33,135 nucleotides of DNA, taken from the IMG/VR virus record IMGVR_UViG_3300036835_000388, positions 1-33,135 of that record. One strand, given 5' to 3'. A model generated the notes under the pieces. It ran no database searches, had not been told where the DNA came from, and worked only from the letters and a program-made list of their open reading frames with translations. The translations under genes were made by a program, and so were the position numbers. The DNA is from a virus. Below, piece by piece: positions 14,057-22,060 of this stretch. Position 1 is the first letter of the stretch. Each line of letters opens with the position of its first letter.

Positions 14057-14723
14057 GCTGCTGAAGGAAGTAGAGGACTCCTTCCAGCACGTCCGGGAGG
14101 ACAACGCCGGCAGGGGCCCGCTGATGATGGTCACCGATGGGGACGAGTTCGCGCCGGGCTTCAACGCCATGCGCAGGCACTACCAGCCCTGGCTGATGGC
14201 CATGGTCCGACGCGGTTACCACCATTACGCCGGCTCGGCTCCGCAGGAGAACTCCGACGAGGCGCTGGCCGAAACGGCGACAGTGATGATGCCGTTCTAT
14301 CTCGGAGCCTGCATGGAGACCTTCTGCCAGGGTGTGCTGGTGGGTCACCAGGACAACCACCTGGTGAAGATGGCCTTCCACTTCGACAACCTGGATCACC
14401 TCTACCACGAGGACGACTTCAGGACGTTGGCGCACGACATGGCCAAGGGATTCGCCAGCGATGGCGAGGTTGAGGAGTTCTTCCTCAACTACCTGACCCA
14501 GGGGCTGAACCACATCTCGCACATCGTCGGGTTCGCCCACCAGACCGACTACCAGTACAACAAGGTCTGGGACATCTGGATGCTGGTCGGCACCGCGGTC
14601 GTCTCCTCCGGCTACCTGGCCGGACACACCCTCGGCTCCGCCTGGCGCGAGCGTGATGTCCTCCGGGACATCGAGATCGACCTGGAGGAGGTGTCCGATG
14701 GGGTTGCAGGAGAAGGCGACTGA
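14049..14723 (+). CDS. Hypothetical helical protein, 224 aa
   Basis: ATG 14049 overlaps the upstream stop by 8 bases. The protein is predicted helical throughout, rich in His, Asp, Tyr and Met (HFDNLDHLYHEDDF, GLNHISHIVGFAHQTDYQY), with Gly/Ala-containing helices (TVMMPFYLGACMET, MLVGTAVVSSGYLAGHTLG). The many His/Asp/Glu on helices could suggest a metal-binding bundle, but I do not recognise a fold. It overlaps the next gene by 26 bases. Confidence 0.6.
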   Translation: MSELLKEVEDSFQHVREDNAGRGPLMMVTDGDEFAPGFNAMRRHYQPWLMAMVRRGYHHYAGSAPQENSDEALAETATVMMPFYLGACMETFCQGVLVGHQDNHLVKMAFHFDNLDHLYHEDDFRTLAHDMAKGFASDGEVEEFFLNYLTQGLNHISHIVGFAHQTDYQYNKVWDIWMLVGTAVVSSGYLAGHTLGSAWRERDVLRDIEIDLEEVSDGVAGEGD

Positions 14724-15441
14724 GATCGCCAAGGTGATGGAGGAGGTCAAGGAGCGCTGGGTAGCCGATCCCGCGAACGAGGGGCAGACCGACCTGTCGA
14801 TCTACCTGCACTTCTGGCGCGGCGAGGAGATGGTGGCAACCGTGGTCTGTCCGCTGGACCGGGACACCGGTCTGCATGCCGGCCTGATGGGGGCGAAGGG
14901 CTTCAACGCCACCACCATGGCCATCACCTTCGAGAGCTACCACACCGAGCTGGCCGAGTCTCCATTGAGCGGCCAGCCCTGGCGTCCGCACGAGATGCAG
15001 TACGTGTTCTATGCCCATCCCGAGGAGGACTGGGTGACCGAGTGCCTGACCACTTCGGTGCACGAGCGGGACGGGGCCTTCGTGCTGCACTCCCAGGCCT
15101 TCAAGATCGAGGACGGACACGTGATCTGGGGTGACTCCCAGCTGCACCACGTCTCCAGCGAGGACGAGATCACCGGCAACGGGGTGATGTTCGAGTACCT
15201 TCAGCAGGCGATGAAGGAGCCGCTGCTCATGGCCGAGCTGCAGAAGGAGGGCGAGAAGAGTCCTCTGGCCCAGCTGATGCTGACCCTGGTCAACGACCCG
15301 GAGGAGCAGTACTTCCATGCCGATGCAGCGACGGCCAGGATCCTGATGGATCGGAAGCTGGCCATCACCGTGATGCTCGGTGCCGAGCCTGGCACCAAGC
15401 GCGAGGAGTGGATCAAGGAGCGGTTCGGCGAGACCGAATAA
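14698..15441 (+). CDS. Hypothetical protein, 247 aa
   Basis: ATG 14698 follows GGAGGAGG, a near-perfect Shine-Dalgarno sequence inside the upstream gene. The sequence suggests an N-terminal helix, a central beta-rich domain (EEMVATVVCPL, MAITFESYHTEL, MQYVFYAHPEEDW) and a C-terminal helical end. No motif is recognised. With 13787 and 14049 it forms a three-gene coupled unit closed by a hairpin. Confidence 0.6.
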   Translation: MGLQEKATEIAKVMEEVKERWVADPANEGQTDLSIYLHFWRGEEMVATVVCPLDRDTGLHAGLMGAKGFNATTMAITFESYHTELAESPLSGQPWRPHEMQYVFYAHPEEDWVTECLTTSVHERDGAFVLHSQAFKIEDGHVIWGDSQLHHVSSEDEITGNGVMFEYLQQAMKEPLLMAELQKEGEKSPLAQLMLTLVNDPEEQYFHADAATARILMDRKLAITVMLGAEPGTKREEWIKERFGETE

Positions 15442-15447
15442 CAGACC

Positions 15448-15489
15448 CCGTGGGGGAGTGGATTCACACGAGCTTCCCCTCCCCCACGG
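15448..15489 (+). terminator. Intergenic hairpin (perfect 11-bp stem)
   Basis: CCGTGGGGGAG (15448-15458) pairs with CTCCCCCACGG (15479-15489) across a 20-base loop. No T-run follows, and the start-associated motif begins two bases later. Confidence 0.5.
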
Positions 15490-15490
15490 T

Positions 15491-15504
15491 TCACATGGAA
15501 GGAG
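15491..15504 (+). promoter_or_regulatory. Start-associated sequence for the gene at 15510
   Basis: TCACATGGAAGGAG lies 5 bases before ATG 15510. GGAAGGAG is the Shine-Dalgarno part. Confidence 0.6.
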
Positions 15505-15509
15505 AACGC

Positions 15510-15800
15510 ATGCCGGTATGGCATGACCCACCGGAAGAGGAACTGCACGGAGCGCTCCAGTCCGTGTGGGAAGAGCTCAACAAGGAGGTCAACACAGCAC
15601 CACCGTTCGAGTCCGTCACTGGAATCCCGATGGATCAACTGACCGAACACGCGATGAAGGCGATCACCGCTTTCCTCTCCAGTGACGAGGTCGACCCGCA
15701 GAACCCCATCACCTGGGTGCGCCTGTACTGCATGGCGTTCGTGGTGGGGATGAAGTACGGCGAGAGCCGTGTCAGCAACAACACACAAGAGATCGCATGA
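15510..15800 (+). CDS. Small acidic protein, 96 aa
   Basis: The 96-residue product is helical and acidic (PEEELHGALQSVWEELNKEV), with a C-terminal hydrophobic stretch (VRLYCMAFVVGMKYG). No recognised family. Its stop TGA (15798-15800) lies inside the next gene's start-associated motif (GCATGAAAGGC). In-frame starts upstream fall in the preceding hairpin region and are rejected. Confidence 0.55.
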   Translation: MPVWHDPPEEELHGALQSVWEELNKEVNTAPPFESVTGIPMDQLTEHAMKAITAFLSSDEVDPQNPITWVRLYCMAFVVGMKYGESRVSNNTQEIA

Positions 15801-15805
15801 AAGGC
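15794..15805 (+). promoter_or_regulatory. Start-associated sequence overlapping the upstream stop
   Basis: CGCATGAAAGGC contains the stop codon of the preceding gene and lies 12 bases ahead of ATG 15818. The internal ATG (15797) is in frame with the next gene and would add seven residues if called as the start. Confidence 0.6.
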
Positions 15806-15817
15806 AAGGTAATACCA

Positions 15818-16816
15818 ATGGCAGCCAAGACTGCTGAGTCCAAGGACCCCAAGAAGACCACGAGGAAAGTCAAGCCGAACCCGACGATGTCGGCGACGCC
15901 GGAGAAGTGGACCTGGCAGGACGCCGAACAGGCCCTGGCCAAGAACACCACCAACCGGCACCTCCGCGAGGGGGACGTGGCGAAGTACGCCCGGCTGATG
16001 GGCGAGAAGCTCTGGGGTGCCCAGGGTGCCAAGCAGGGGTTCAAGGCCTCCGCCGCGCCCATCATCTTCGACTGGGACGAGAACCTGATCGACGGCCAGC
16101 ATCGGCTGCACGGCCAGGTGAAGTCGAGGACCACGCAGTACTGGTACGTGCTCCGGGACGTGCCGCCGGAGACTCAGCAGATCATCGACACCGGCATCGC
16201 CCGGTCCGCCGCCGACGCGCTGAAGTTCGCCGGCTTCCAGAACTACATCATCCTGGCCTCAGTCGCGCGCTGGGCCTGGATGCTCGAGCAGGGTGTCACC
16301 AGCTCTGGCCGGGTCAAGGTCGCCAACGACGAGATCGTCGACATGGTGCTGCGCCACCCGGACTTGGCGCACTCCGCGGCCATGGGCTCCTACGTCCGCA
16401 GCGCCGGCTTCGTGCCGGTGCACCCGACGCCGATCGGTGCGGCCCACTGGTGGATCGCCCAGCACAACGGCCACGACGAAGCCGCCATCTTCATGGAGCG
16501 GATGGCGCACATGAACCGTGAGGAGAACGGGTCGGCGATCCTGGCCCTGCTCCGCCGGTTCTCCCAGGCTCGTGAGAAGAACGAGCACATCCGCACCAGG
16601 GTCCAGATCGCGATGATCGTCAAGGCCTGGAACCTGGACGTGGAGAGGACCTTCGTCCACAAACTGCCCTCCCGCTCACGCACCGGTGAGTACCCGCTGC
16701 CCGAGGTACTGGTCCGCACCGAGAGCCAGGAGGACACCTTCGGCCCGCTCCCTGGCACGGAAGTGGACGAGGACTCGCTGGTCGAGCAGACCATCGAGGA
16801 GCCGGAAGCCAGCTGA
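15818..16816 (+). CDS. ParB/DGQHR-type protein, 332 aa
   Basis: A Lys/Thr/Pro-rich N-terminus is followed by NRHLREGDVAKYARLM, a hydrophobic strand (APIIFDWDENL) and IDGQHRLHG (DGQHR at 92-96). This is the hallmark of the ParB N-terminal-like/DGQHR superfamily, whose members bind nucleotides or DNA. The C-terminal 200 residues are helical with no clear helix-turn-helix. Phage homologues of this kind are usually of unknown role; DNA binding is inference. A terminator follows the gene. Confidence 0.7.
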   Translation: MAAKTAESKDPKKTTRKVKPNPTMSATPEKWTWQDAEQALAKNTTNRHLREGDVAKYARLMGEKLWGAQGAKQGFKASAAPIIFDWDENLIDGQHRLHGQVKSRTTQYWYVLRDVPPETQQIIDTGIARSAADALKFAGFQNYIILASVARWAWMLEQGVTSSGRVKVANDEIVDMVLRHPDLAHSAAMGSYVRSAGFVPVHPTPIGAAHWWIAQHNGHDEAAIFMERMAHMNREENGSAILALLRRFSQAREKNEHIRTRVQIAMIVKAWNLDVERTFVHKLPSRSRTGEYPLPEVLVRTESQEDTFGPLPGTEVDEDSLVEQTIEEPEAS

Positions 16817-16862
16817 CTGGCTACCGTAATCGTGTTGCCTGTGACGAGGTAGCACTCCCAGG

Positions 16863-16898
16863 ACCCCGGCCCCCACTGCGATGGGGGTCGGGGTTCTT
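16863..16898 (+). terminator. Rho-independent terminator
   Basis: ACCCCGGCCCCCA (16863-16875) pairs with TGGGGGTCGGGGT (16882-16894), 13 bp with one G-U pair, a CTGCGA loop and a TTCTT tail. It ends the ParB-like gene. Confidence 0.75.
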
Positions 16899-16925
16899 GC
16901 ATGTCAGAAACACCATCAAGTAATA

Positions 16926-16941
16926 CATCACATGAAAGAGA
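16926..16941 (+). promoter_or_regulatory. Start-associated sequence deciding ATG 16947
   Basis: CATCACATGAAAGAGA lies 5 bases before ATG 16947. In-frame ATGs upstream (16881, 16932) fall in the terminator region or in the motif itself. Confidence 0.65.
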
Positions 16942-16946
16942 ATCAC

Positions 16947-17474
16947 ATGTACACCAACGAGAACGACATCACCCAGCCCCGCCTCGCTGCTCCCAGCTGG
17001 GAGCCGAAGCCGGTGCGGCGCAAGACCGGCAAGGCCCCGATCATCACGCTCGCGGTCCTGCTGGTGCTGGCCATCGCGGCCAGCATCACGATGGCCGTCA
17101 TGTACAGCCAGGAACACAGCGCGAAGGTCAGCACCGAGCACACGCTGACTAACACCCAGTCCACCCTGAAGAACACCGAGGCGGACCGGGATGCGATCAA
17201 GGCCAGCCTGGACACCGCGCGCAGTGACATCTCCGCCAAGGACGACCAGCTCGGCACCTGCGCGCTGGTGGTGGAGTTCAGCGAGCACCTCTACCAGGCC
17301 ATGTCCCATGAGATCGACGCTGCTGGGGACTACCTGGACAACAACTACTTCAGCACCAGTGCCGACCAGGCACTGACCGAGCTGAACTCCGCCAAGTCCG
17401 TGCTCAGCGAGAACGGCTACTCGTCCTACCCGGAGCTGTTCAGCGCCTGCAAGTCTGGCGGTGCCAACAGCTAG
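16947..17474 (+). CDS. Membrane-anchored coiled-coil protein, 175 aa
   Basis: A short polar N-terminus with a basic cluster (VRRKTGK) precedes one hydrophobic helix at about residues 29-51 (IITLAVLLVLAIAASITMAV). A Thr/Ala/Asp-rich helix then follows (about 60-110, likely coiled coil), with a C-terminal domain containing two Cys. The topology suggests a single-pass protein with its C-terminus outside the cytoplasm. Function is unknown. It shares an unusual leader arrangement with the membrane protein at 10260 and is the last + strand gene before a strong terminator. Confidence 0.65.
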   Translation: MYTNENDITQPRLAAPSWEPKPVRRKTGKAPIITLAVLLVLAIAASITMAVMYSQEHSAKVSTEHTLTNTQSTLKNTEADRDAIKASLDTARSDISAKDDQLGTCALVVEFSEHLYQAMSHEIDAAGDYLDNNYFSTSADQALTELNSAKSVLSENGYSSYPELFSACKSGGANS

Positions 17475-17532
17475 ACCCCCGCGGTCGCCTGTGGTGCAAC
17501 TTCCGCGGACCGATGGGTTCCAGATGCCCATC

Positions 17533-17590
17533 AACCAGAGCCCCGGCTCTCCTCTTCGGAGGAGGGTCGGGGCCCACTGGTTCTTTTTTT
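17533..17590. terminator. Strong terminator between convergent blocks
   Basis: A 15-bp stem (17540-17554 with 17559-17573, two G-U pairs) is closed by a C(UUCG)G loop. A lower AACCAG/CTGGTT stem (17533-17538 with 17577-17582) and a long T-run to 17590 complete it for + strand transcripts. For - strand transcripts arriving from the right the hairpin exists but no T-run follows. Confidence 0.85.
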
Positions 17591-17600
17591 ATGCCCTTTT

Positions 17601-17963
17601 TCAGCCGAACGACACGACAATGCTGCCGGCGTAGAGGATGTAGCCCTTGCCGTTCAGGATCGCCACCGGCGAGGGGAGCTCGGCGTAGGCCCGGAGCATC
17701 CCGTTGAACTGCTGGTTCCAGACCCCGAAGTAGGTGAGCTTGTTCTGGGTCAGCCCGGTCCACCGGGCATCGGTCAGGGACCAGATGGCCCGGTTGTTCG
17801 GTTGGCTCCAGACCATCTTGAACCGGCCGTAGCCACCGCCGGCGATCTCGCCCTTGTCGTCCCCACCCAGGGCCGGGCTGTCGTAGTGCAGGCTGACCCA
17901 GCCGCTGTTCGCAACCTCCTGGAGCCAGAGATGGGCCTGCTCGTCGGTGATGCTGCCGTCCAT
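17601..17963 (-). CDS. Minor tail protein, 120 aa
   Basis: This is the last gene of the - strand structural block. The motif-like patches SLHYDSPALGG, GGGYGRFKMVWSQPNNRAIWS and GKGYILYAGSIVVSF match small tail proteins at the end of actinophage tail modules, which likely sit at the tail tip or on fibres. The ATG overlaps the upstream stop (TGATG). The high Gly/aromatic content fits a beta-sandwich. Receptor contact is inference. Confidence 0.7.
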   Translation of the reverse strand: MDGSITDEQAHLWLQEVANSGWVSLHYDSPALGGDDKGEIAGGGYGRFKMVWSQPNNRAIWSLTDARWTGLTQNKLTYFGVWNQQFNGMLRAYAELPSPVAILNGKGYILYAGSIVVSFG

Positions 17964-20197
17964 CAGCCCTGTCCCGGTTCCACGCGGATGAAGTGCCCCA
18001 GGAAGAAGACCGGTTGGTCACCCTGGTCGTCGCAGTAGATCATGATGTACAGCATCCCGGCGTCCTCCTTGTCCTGGTTTGCACTGGGTTTCCTCATGTC
18101 CAGCCGGCCGGACACGTCCCAGGTCCACTGGACCGCATCCTCGAGCAACCCGGTCCGTTGGGCACCCTTGGAGAAGTCCCCGGGGTCGTAGCCGGCCGGC
18201 TCGTAGTAGTGGCCCCAGCCCACCACCGGCGGTTCCTGGGGCAGGTTGGTGTTGCCGATGTAGTCGTACTGGGTGCCGTCCGGCTTCACCTTCTCCCAGG
18301 CCCCATCCCAGAACGGGTGGCACTGGGCCTCATCCGCGGTGGTCTCGTAGGTGGTCGGGATCACTGAGCCATCCACCCGCCGAGCAGCCAGGTACTTGGG
18401 GAAGCTCGGGCTGGTCCGCAGTCCCGGCAGCCGCGGCATGGAGTGCACCGCGAGGGAGTTGATGGTGTACACGCTCACGTGGAACTTGACCGGCATCACG
18501 TTCCCGTCCTTGTCGTACGCCGCGATCTGGGAGAGACGGATGCTGCCCTGTGCTCCCATCCGGATCGGGATGGCCGCGGTCGGGATCCCGTTTCGCGACA
18601 TGTGGCTCCAGTTGTTGTTGGAGTTGCCTGGGTCCGTCGGGCCGATCCGGATGTAGTACTTGGAGTAGGACGGGTGCTTGGGCGGGAACTGCTTGGTCCA
18701 CTGCTCGTAGGGGAAGGTGGCCTCGGCCGGCAGCTTCTCGTTGAAGAACTCACTGGCCGCAGTGGGGATCACCCCGGAGCCGGCCTTGTAGGACCAGGGC
18801 AGGATCAGGTCCTGGATGGTGTTGGAGTACTTGCCCACCTGGAGTGAGCGCATCGGGGTCAGTGCGTCCCGAGTCCTAGCCCGCACCTCCTCCACGGTCA
18901 GCTGGTCGCGGTACTTGGTGTCGAAGGTCAGCGTGGTGGTCAGGTTGGTGAAGTCCGCAGAGGACTCGGTGACGTGCGCCAGCACCCCTTCTCGCACCCC
19001 GAACAACCCGTTGATCCGGATCGTCATCCCGCCCTTGATCATCAGCCGTGGCATCAGTGCCCCACTGGACCGGCGCGGGTCGGTGGTCAGGGTGATGGTC
19101 CCGGTGATCCCGGGCTCGGCGGAACGCTGGTACTGGCCCTGGGCGATCTTCATCGCGCTGATCTCGTCGACGCCGGTCTGGAACTGGATCATCACCTCCT
19201 TGGGCTTGACCGTCTTCTTGTAGCTGGGGTTGCCCTTCCGCGGCCACATCTGTGGGGACCAGGCGAACGGCTTGAAGTAGGTGGTCGCCCCGTTCGGAGT
19301 GACCTGGATGTTGGAGAACTCGATGCCGGCCTCGTCCTTGCCCGAGCCGTAGATCACCCCGGCCCGCTGGGTGAAGTCCTTGGAGCCGTCGAACTGGACC
19401 CCGGGTGCGCCCAGGTAGATCTCGATGATCGAGTCGTCGCTCGAGTCCGGGATCCGGCGCAGGAACAGCTCCGGGCGACGCCGGCCCAGGTTCCGGATGC
19501 TCCACTGCGAGCCGCCCTCGGCGAACATCACGGTGAGCAGGGACTGCACGAAGCCGGACAGCATCGGCTCCCAGCTCCCGGTGCTCCGGGAGGTGAACCC
19601 GGTCCAGCGCTTATCGGTGCCGATCCCGTTGGGCTTGAGCGCCAGCAGGTAGTTCGGGTCCTTGAACGGCGGCACCGTGAGCGTCCAGTCGCTGGGCCAC
19701 CGGATCTGGAACTGGCCCAGGTGCGCCGGGTGCAGGGCCTGGTCGAAGGCCTTGGCGATGAGAATCTCGTACGGGATCGGTCTCTTCGGGTGGGAGGGGA
19801 TGGCCAGGTAGTCGTCCAGCCCGTAGAAGGCCCCCTTCAGGTCGGTGCTGAAGCTCGAGTCCTGTCCGGACAGGCTGAAGGAGTAGGAGGCGATGTAGCC
19901 CTCCCAGCGCCACTCGAAGTCGTAGGCCCCGACGTTCTGCCAGACGATGTCGATGTCGCAGTTGGGCACCAGCCAGTCCAGGTCACCGACACCCGGGGTG
20001 TCGAAGGTGGTGATCATCGGGAAGCTCAGGCTGGCCGTCTGGTCGGTGAACGGGTCCTGGGTGGACACCGAGCCGATCTGCACCGGAGCGTCCCGGAACA
20101 GGGTGATCTCCCGCTCGAAGCCACCCGGTGGCGTGGCGAAGATCCGGAAGAAGCCCAGCGGCTCCTGGTCCGAGGGGTAGGCGGTCAGGGACTTCAC
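17963..20197 (-). CDS. Minor tail protein (baseplate hub-like), 744 aa
   Basis: A GTG start overlaps the upstream TGA (GTGA). The N-terminal half resembles the tail-hub/minor tail protein of actinophages (QDPFTDQTASLSFPMIT, GDLDWLVPNCDIDIVWQN, WRWEGYIASYSFSLSG). The centre contains a beta-rich hub segment (VQFDGSKDFTQRAGVIYGSG), and the C-terminal 250 residues form a variable, aromatic and Gly/Pro-rich region. By position (third after the tape measure) and size it is probably part of the tail-tip structure that leads to DNA ejection. No enzymatic motif was seen. Confidence 0.7.
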   Translation of the reverse strand: MKSLTAYPSDQEPLGFFRIFATPPGGFEREITLFRDAPVQIGSVSTQDPFTDQTASLSFPMITTFDTPGVGDLDWLVPNCDIDIVWQNVGAYDFEWRWEGYIASYSFSLSGQDSSFSTDLKGAFYGLDDYLAIPSHPKRPIPYEILIAKAFDQALHPAHLGQFQIRWPSDWTLTVPPFKDPNYLLALKPNGIGTDKRWTGFTSRSTGSWEPMLSGFVQSLLTVMFAEGGSQWSIRNLGRRRPELFLRRIPDSSDDSIIEIYLGAPGVQFDGSKDFTQRAGVIYGSGKDEAGIEFSNIQVTPNGATTYFKPFAWSPQMWPRKGNPSYKKTVKPKEVMIQFQTGVDEISAMKIAQGQYQRSAEPGITGTITLTTDPRRSSGALMPRLMIKGGMTIRINGLFGVREGVLAHVTESSADFTNLTTTLTFDTKYRDQLTVEEVRARTRDALTPMRSLQVGKYSNTIQDLILPWSYKAGSGVIPTAASEFFNEKLPAEATFPYEQWTKQFPPKHPSYSKYYIRIGPTDPGNSNNNWSHMSRNGIPTAAIPIRMGAQGSIRLSQIAAYDKDGNVMPVKFHVSVYTINSLAVHSMPRLPGLRTSPSFPKYLAARRVDGSVIPTTYETTADEAQCHPFWDGAWEKVKPDGTQYDYIGNTNLPQEPPVVGWGHYYEPAGYDPGDFSKGAQRTGLLEDAVQWTWDVSGRLDMRKPSANQDKEDAGMLYIMIYCDDQGDQPVFFLGHFIRVEPGQG

Positions 20198-21171
20198 CCG
20201 TCACCCCCATAGACCTGGCTGAGCAGCGCGAACTCAGCGAGCACTTCCTCCTTGCTGAGCAGGTTCGCGTAGATACTCAGGTCCAGCAGCGCCATGTCCA
20301 TCGTGGCGCTGGACGGGAACGGCCCGAATCCCAGCCGGAAACGGGGGCTCAGCGGCTCAGGAGCAGCTCCGGCAGTCAATGCCTTCACCTGGGCTCCCGT
20401 GGGCCCAGGACCCGCATACAGGGTCGTCTGCGGCCTGCCCACCACCAGGGCCACGTAGCTGGGTGCGGCAGTGGTCAGCGCGTTCCCGATCGCTACACCC
20501 TTCTGGGCGACCTGCTCCTCTGTGGTCAGCCAGATCGCCTTCTCCTTGACGGTGAACACGCTCCAGGCCCCGAGTGTGCTGTCCGGTCCCCACAGGGTGT
20601 TGTCGTGGACGCTGGTGTCGTTGCCGTAGACCGAGTTCGGGCTCATCACCATGATCACCGTGTAGCCGGTGGTGCCACCCAGCGCCAGGGACAGGTCGAT
20701 CCACATGTAGTCGTTGGTGTCGGAGTCGAAGTTCAGCGCGCTCATCCCCATGAACCGCTCGTCCCCGACCCGGTACTCGTAGTCCGCGATCAGGCTCGGC
20801 GCGCTCTCCGCGGAGGTCTCCCAAGGTGAAGCCCCACTCTGCAGCGGACGCCAGAGCAGTGCGGTCTGGTCGTAGAAGTCCGCGTCCGCCACCCAGCGCA
20901 TGTCCGCGTTGGTGGTCAGTGCGGTCGGCTCCATCCGGTTGCCCAGCACCGTGCCGTCCCCGGTGACCTGGCAGTGGATCCGGATGTCCCCGGTGGGGAT
21001 CGAGACCGGCCAGCCAGACATGATCCGGTACTCGTCCACCTCGAAGGCCGCGCTCTTCAGCGGGTAGAGACCACCGGGCACCTCGAGCAACGCCGGCGGC
21101 ACCCGGACCGCCTTGCCGTTGGCGCTGACCTGGATATCGGTCTTCCCAGGCACGATCTGGACCGTCGCCAC
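20194..21171 (-). CDS. Minor tail protein with LamG/concanavalin-like C-terminal domain, 325 aa
   Basis: The start GTG 21171 overlaps the upstream TAG. Residues about 1-85 form a small N-terminal domain (DIRIHCQVTGDGTVLG). The rest has a jelly-roll pattern of short strands (YTVIMVMSPN, SVFTVKEKAIWLTT, PSYVALVVGRP) and ends in MDMALLDLSIYANLLSKEEV, typical of LamG-like lectin domains on phage tail tips. Carbohydrate binding on the host cell wall is inferred from the fold class. Confidence 0.65.
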   Translation of the reverse strand: MATVQIVPGKTDIQVSANGKAVRVPPALLEVPGGLYPLKSAAFEVDEYRIMSGWPVSIPTGDIRIHCQVTGDGTVLGNRMEPTALTTNADMRWVADADFYDQTALLWRPLQSGASPWETSAESAPSLIADYEYRVGDERFMGMSALNFDSDTNDYMWIDLSLALGGTTGYTVIMVMSPNSVYGNDTSVHDNTLWGPDSTLGAWSVFTVKEKAIWLTTEEQVAQKGVAIGNALTTAAPSYVALVVGRPQTTLYAGPGPTGAQVKALTAGAAPEPLSPRFRLGFGPFPSSATMDMALLDLSIYANLLSKEEVLAEFALLSQVYGGDG

Positions 21172-21611
21172 TATTCCTCCTCGTCGAGGAGGAACGGGCC
21201 CAGGGAGACCGTCAGGTCCCCGTCCTCGAACCTCGCCTGGTCTCCCGTGTTGATGATCACCGGGTTGGCCAGGTCCCCGATGATCAGGTTGTAGCCGTCC
21301 ACTGGAGCGTTTGTAAGTGCCCAGTAGCTGATCAACCCCCAATCTGATGTGGCGGTGATGAACTGGCTGGGCACCACGTTGGCGATGATCTGGGGCTGGG
21401 AGGCGTTCGACCAGTGCGCCAGGTCGTTCTCGATCAGTACTCGGGCGTAGTCGGAGTTGGTCGGCTCGTCGAGCTCGGCCCCGGACAGGTACGGCGTGGG
21501 TGCGACGGTGCAGATCAAGGCCAGGTAGAACTCCTGGGGCGGAGTTGTGGTCTGGCTGAAGTAGCTGGTGAGCAGCTGGCCGGCTCCCCAGATGGTGAGT
21601 CGCCCGGTCAC
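21171..21611 (-). CDS. Minor tail / tail-fibre-like protein, 146 aa
   Basis: GTG 21611 overlaps the upstream stop (GTGA). Beginning LTIWGAGQLLTSYFSQTTTP, with EFYLALICTVAPTP and SDWGLISYWALTN, it resembles the short conserved protein found among tail-tip genes of many actinophages. It is small and beta-rich. It probably caps or attaches to the hub; the exact role is unknown. Confidence 0.6.
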   Translation of the reverse strand: MTGRLTIWGAGQLLTSYFSQTTTPPQEFYLALICTVAPTPYLSGAELDEPTNSDYARVLIENDLAHWSNASQPQIIANVVPSQFITATSDWGLISYWALTNAPVDGYNLIIGDLANPVIINTGDQARFEDGDLTVSLGPFLLDEEE

Positions 21612-22060
21612 AGGTGCTCCCTGGTCACGTCCGGGTAGCGCGGGATGGTGAAGTCGGCTCGAGCCATCAGGCTGTGCGTCCAGATCTGGTTGCGGCTGAA
21701 GGTGGCATCGGCGAGCTGGCAGCGCCAGTACTCCCGGTACTCGTCCGTGGTCCAGCGCACCCGGTAGTCGTACTGCTCGAACAGGTCCTGCAGGTAGAAC
21801 AGGTTGTCGGCCACCTCGGTCTGGGTGGTGCCGTAGATCCACACGCTGATCCGCTCCTGGACCATCTCGGGCACTGCGTGGATCAGATAGTCGCCGCCCA
21901 GGATCGGGCTGGTGGCGATCACCTTGCGCCAGGTCTTGGCCACCGAGTCCCGGGTCCCGTCCGCGCCGATCTTGAAGACCTCACCGTCATTGAGGTTCAC
22001 CCAGCGGGTCCCGAAGGAGACCTCCACCGCCATGTAGTCCAGGCCGGTCTTGCTGGTCAT
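21608..22060 (-). CDS. Minor tail protein (distal-tail type), 150 aa
   Basis: ATG 22060 overlaps the tape-measure stop (ATGA). The position directly after the tape measure is that of the distal tail or minor tail protein in siphoviruses. The sequence contains a strand-rich domain (VEVSFGTRWVNLNDGEVFKIG, LIHAVPEMVQERISVWIYG) and an aromatic helix (NLFYLQDLFEQYDYRVRW). Assignment is by synteny plus general character. Confidence 0.6.
   Translation of the reverse strand: MTSKTGLDYMAVEVSFGTRWVNLNDGEVFKIGADGTRDSVAKTWRKVIATSPILGGDYLIHAVPEMVQERISVWIYGTTQTEVADNLFYLQDLFEQYDYRVRWTTDEYREYWRCQLADATFSRNQIWTHSLMARADFTIPRYPDVTREHL

Noticed and set aside
16897-16926. Promoter TTGCAT-N18-TAATAC ahead of the gene at 16947
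   Set aside because: The -10 box is a poor match, and the equivalent position in the twin leader at 10220 has no matching -10.
18974-20212. A 412-codon + strand open frame opposite the 744-aa minor tail gene
   Set aside because: Antisense shadow of a conserved structural gene, with no plausible start signal.
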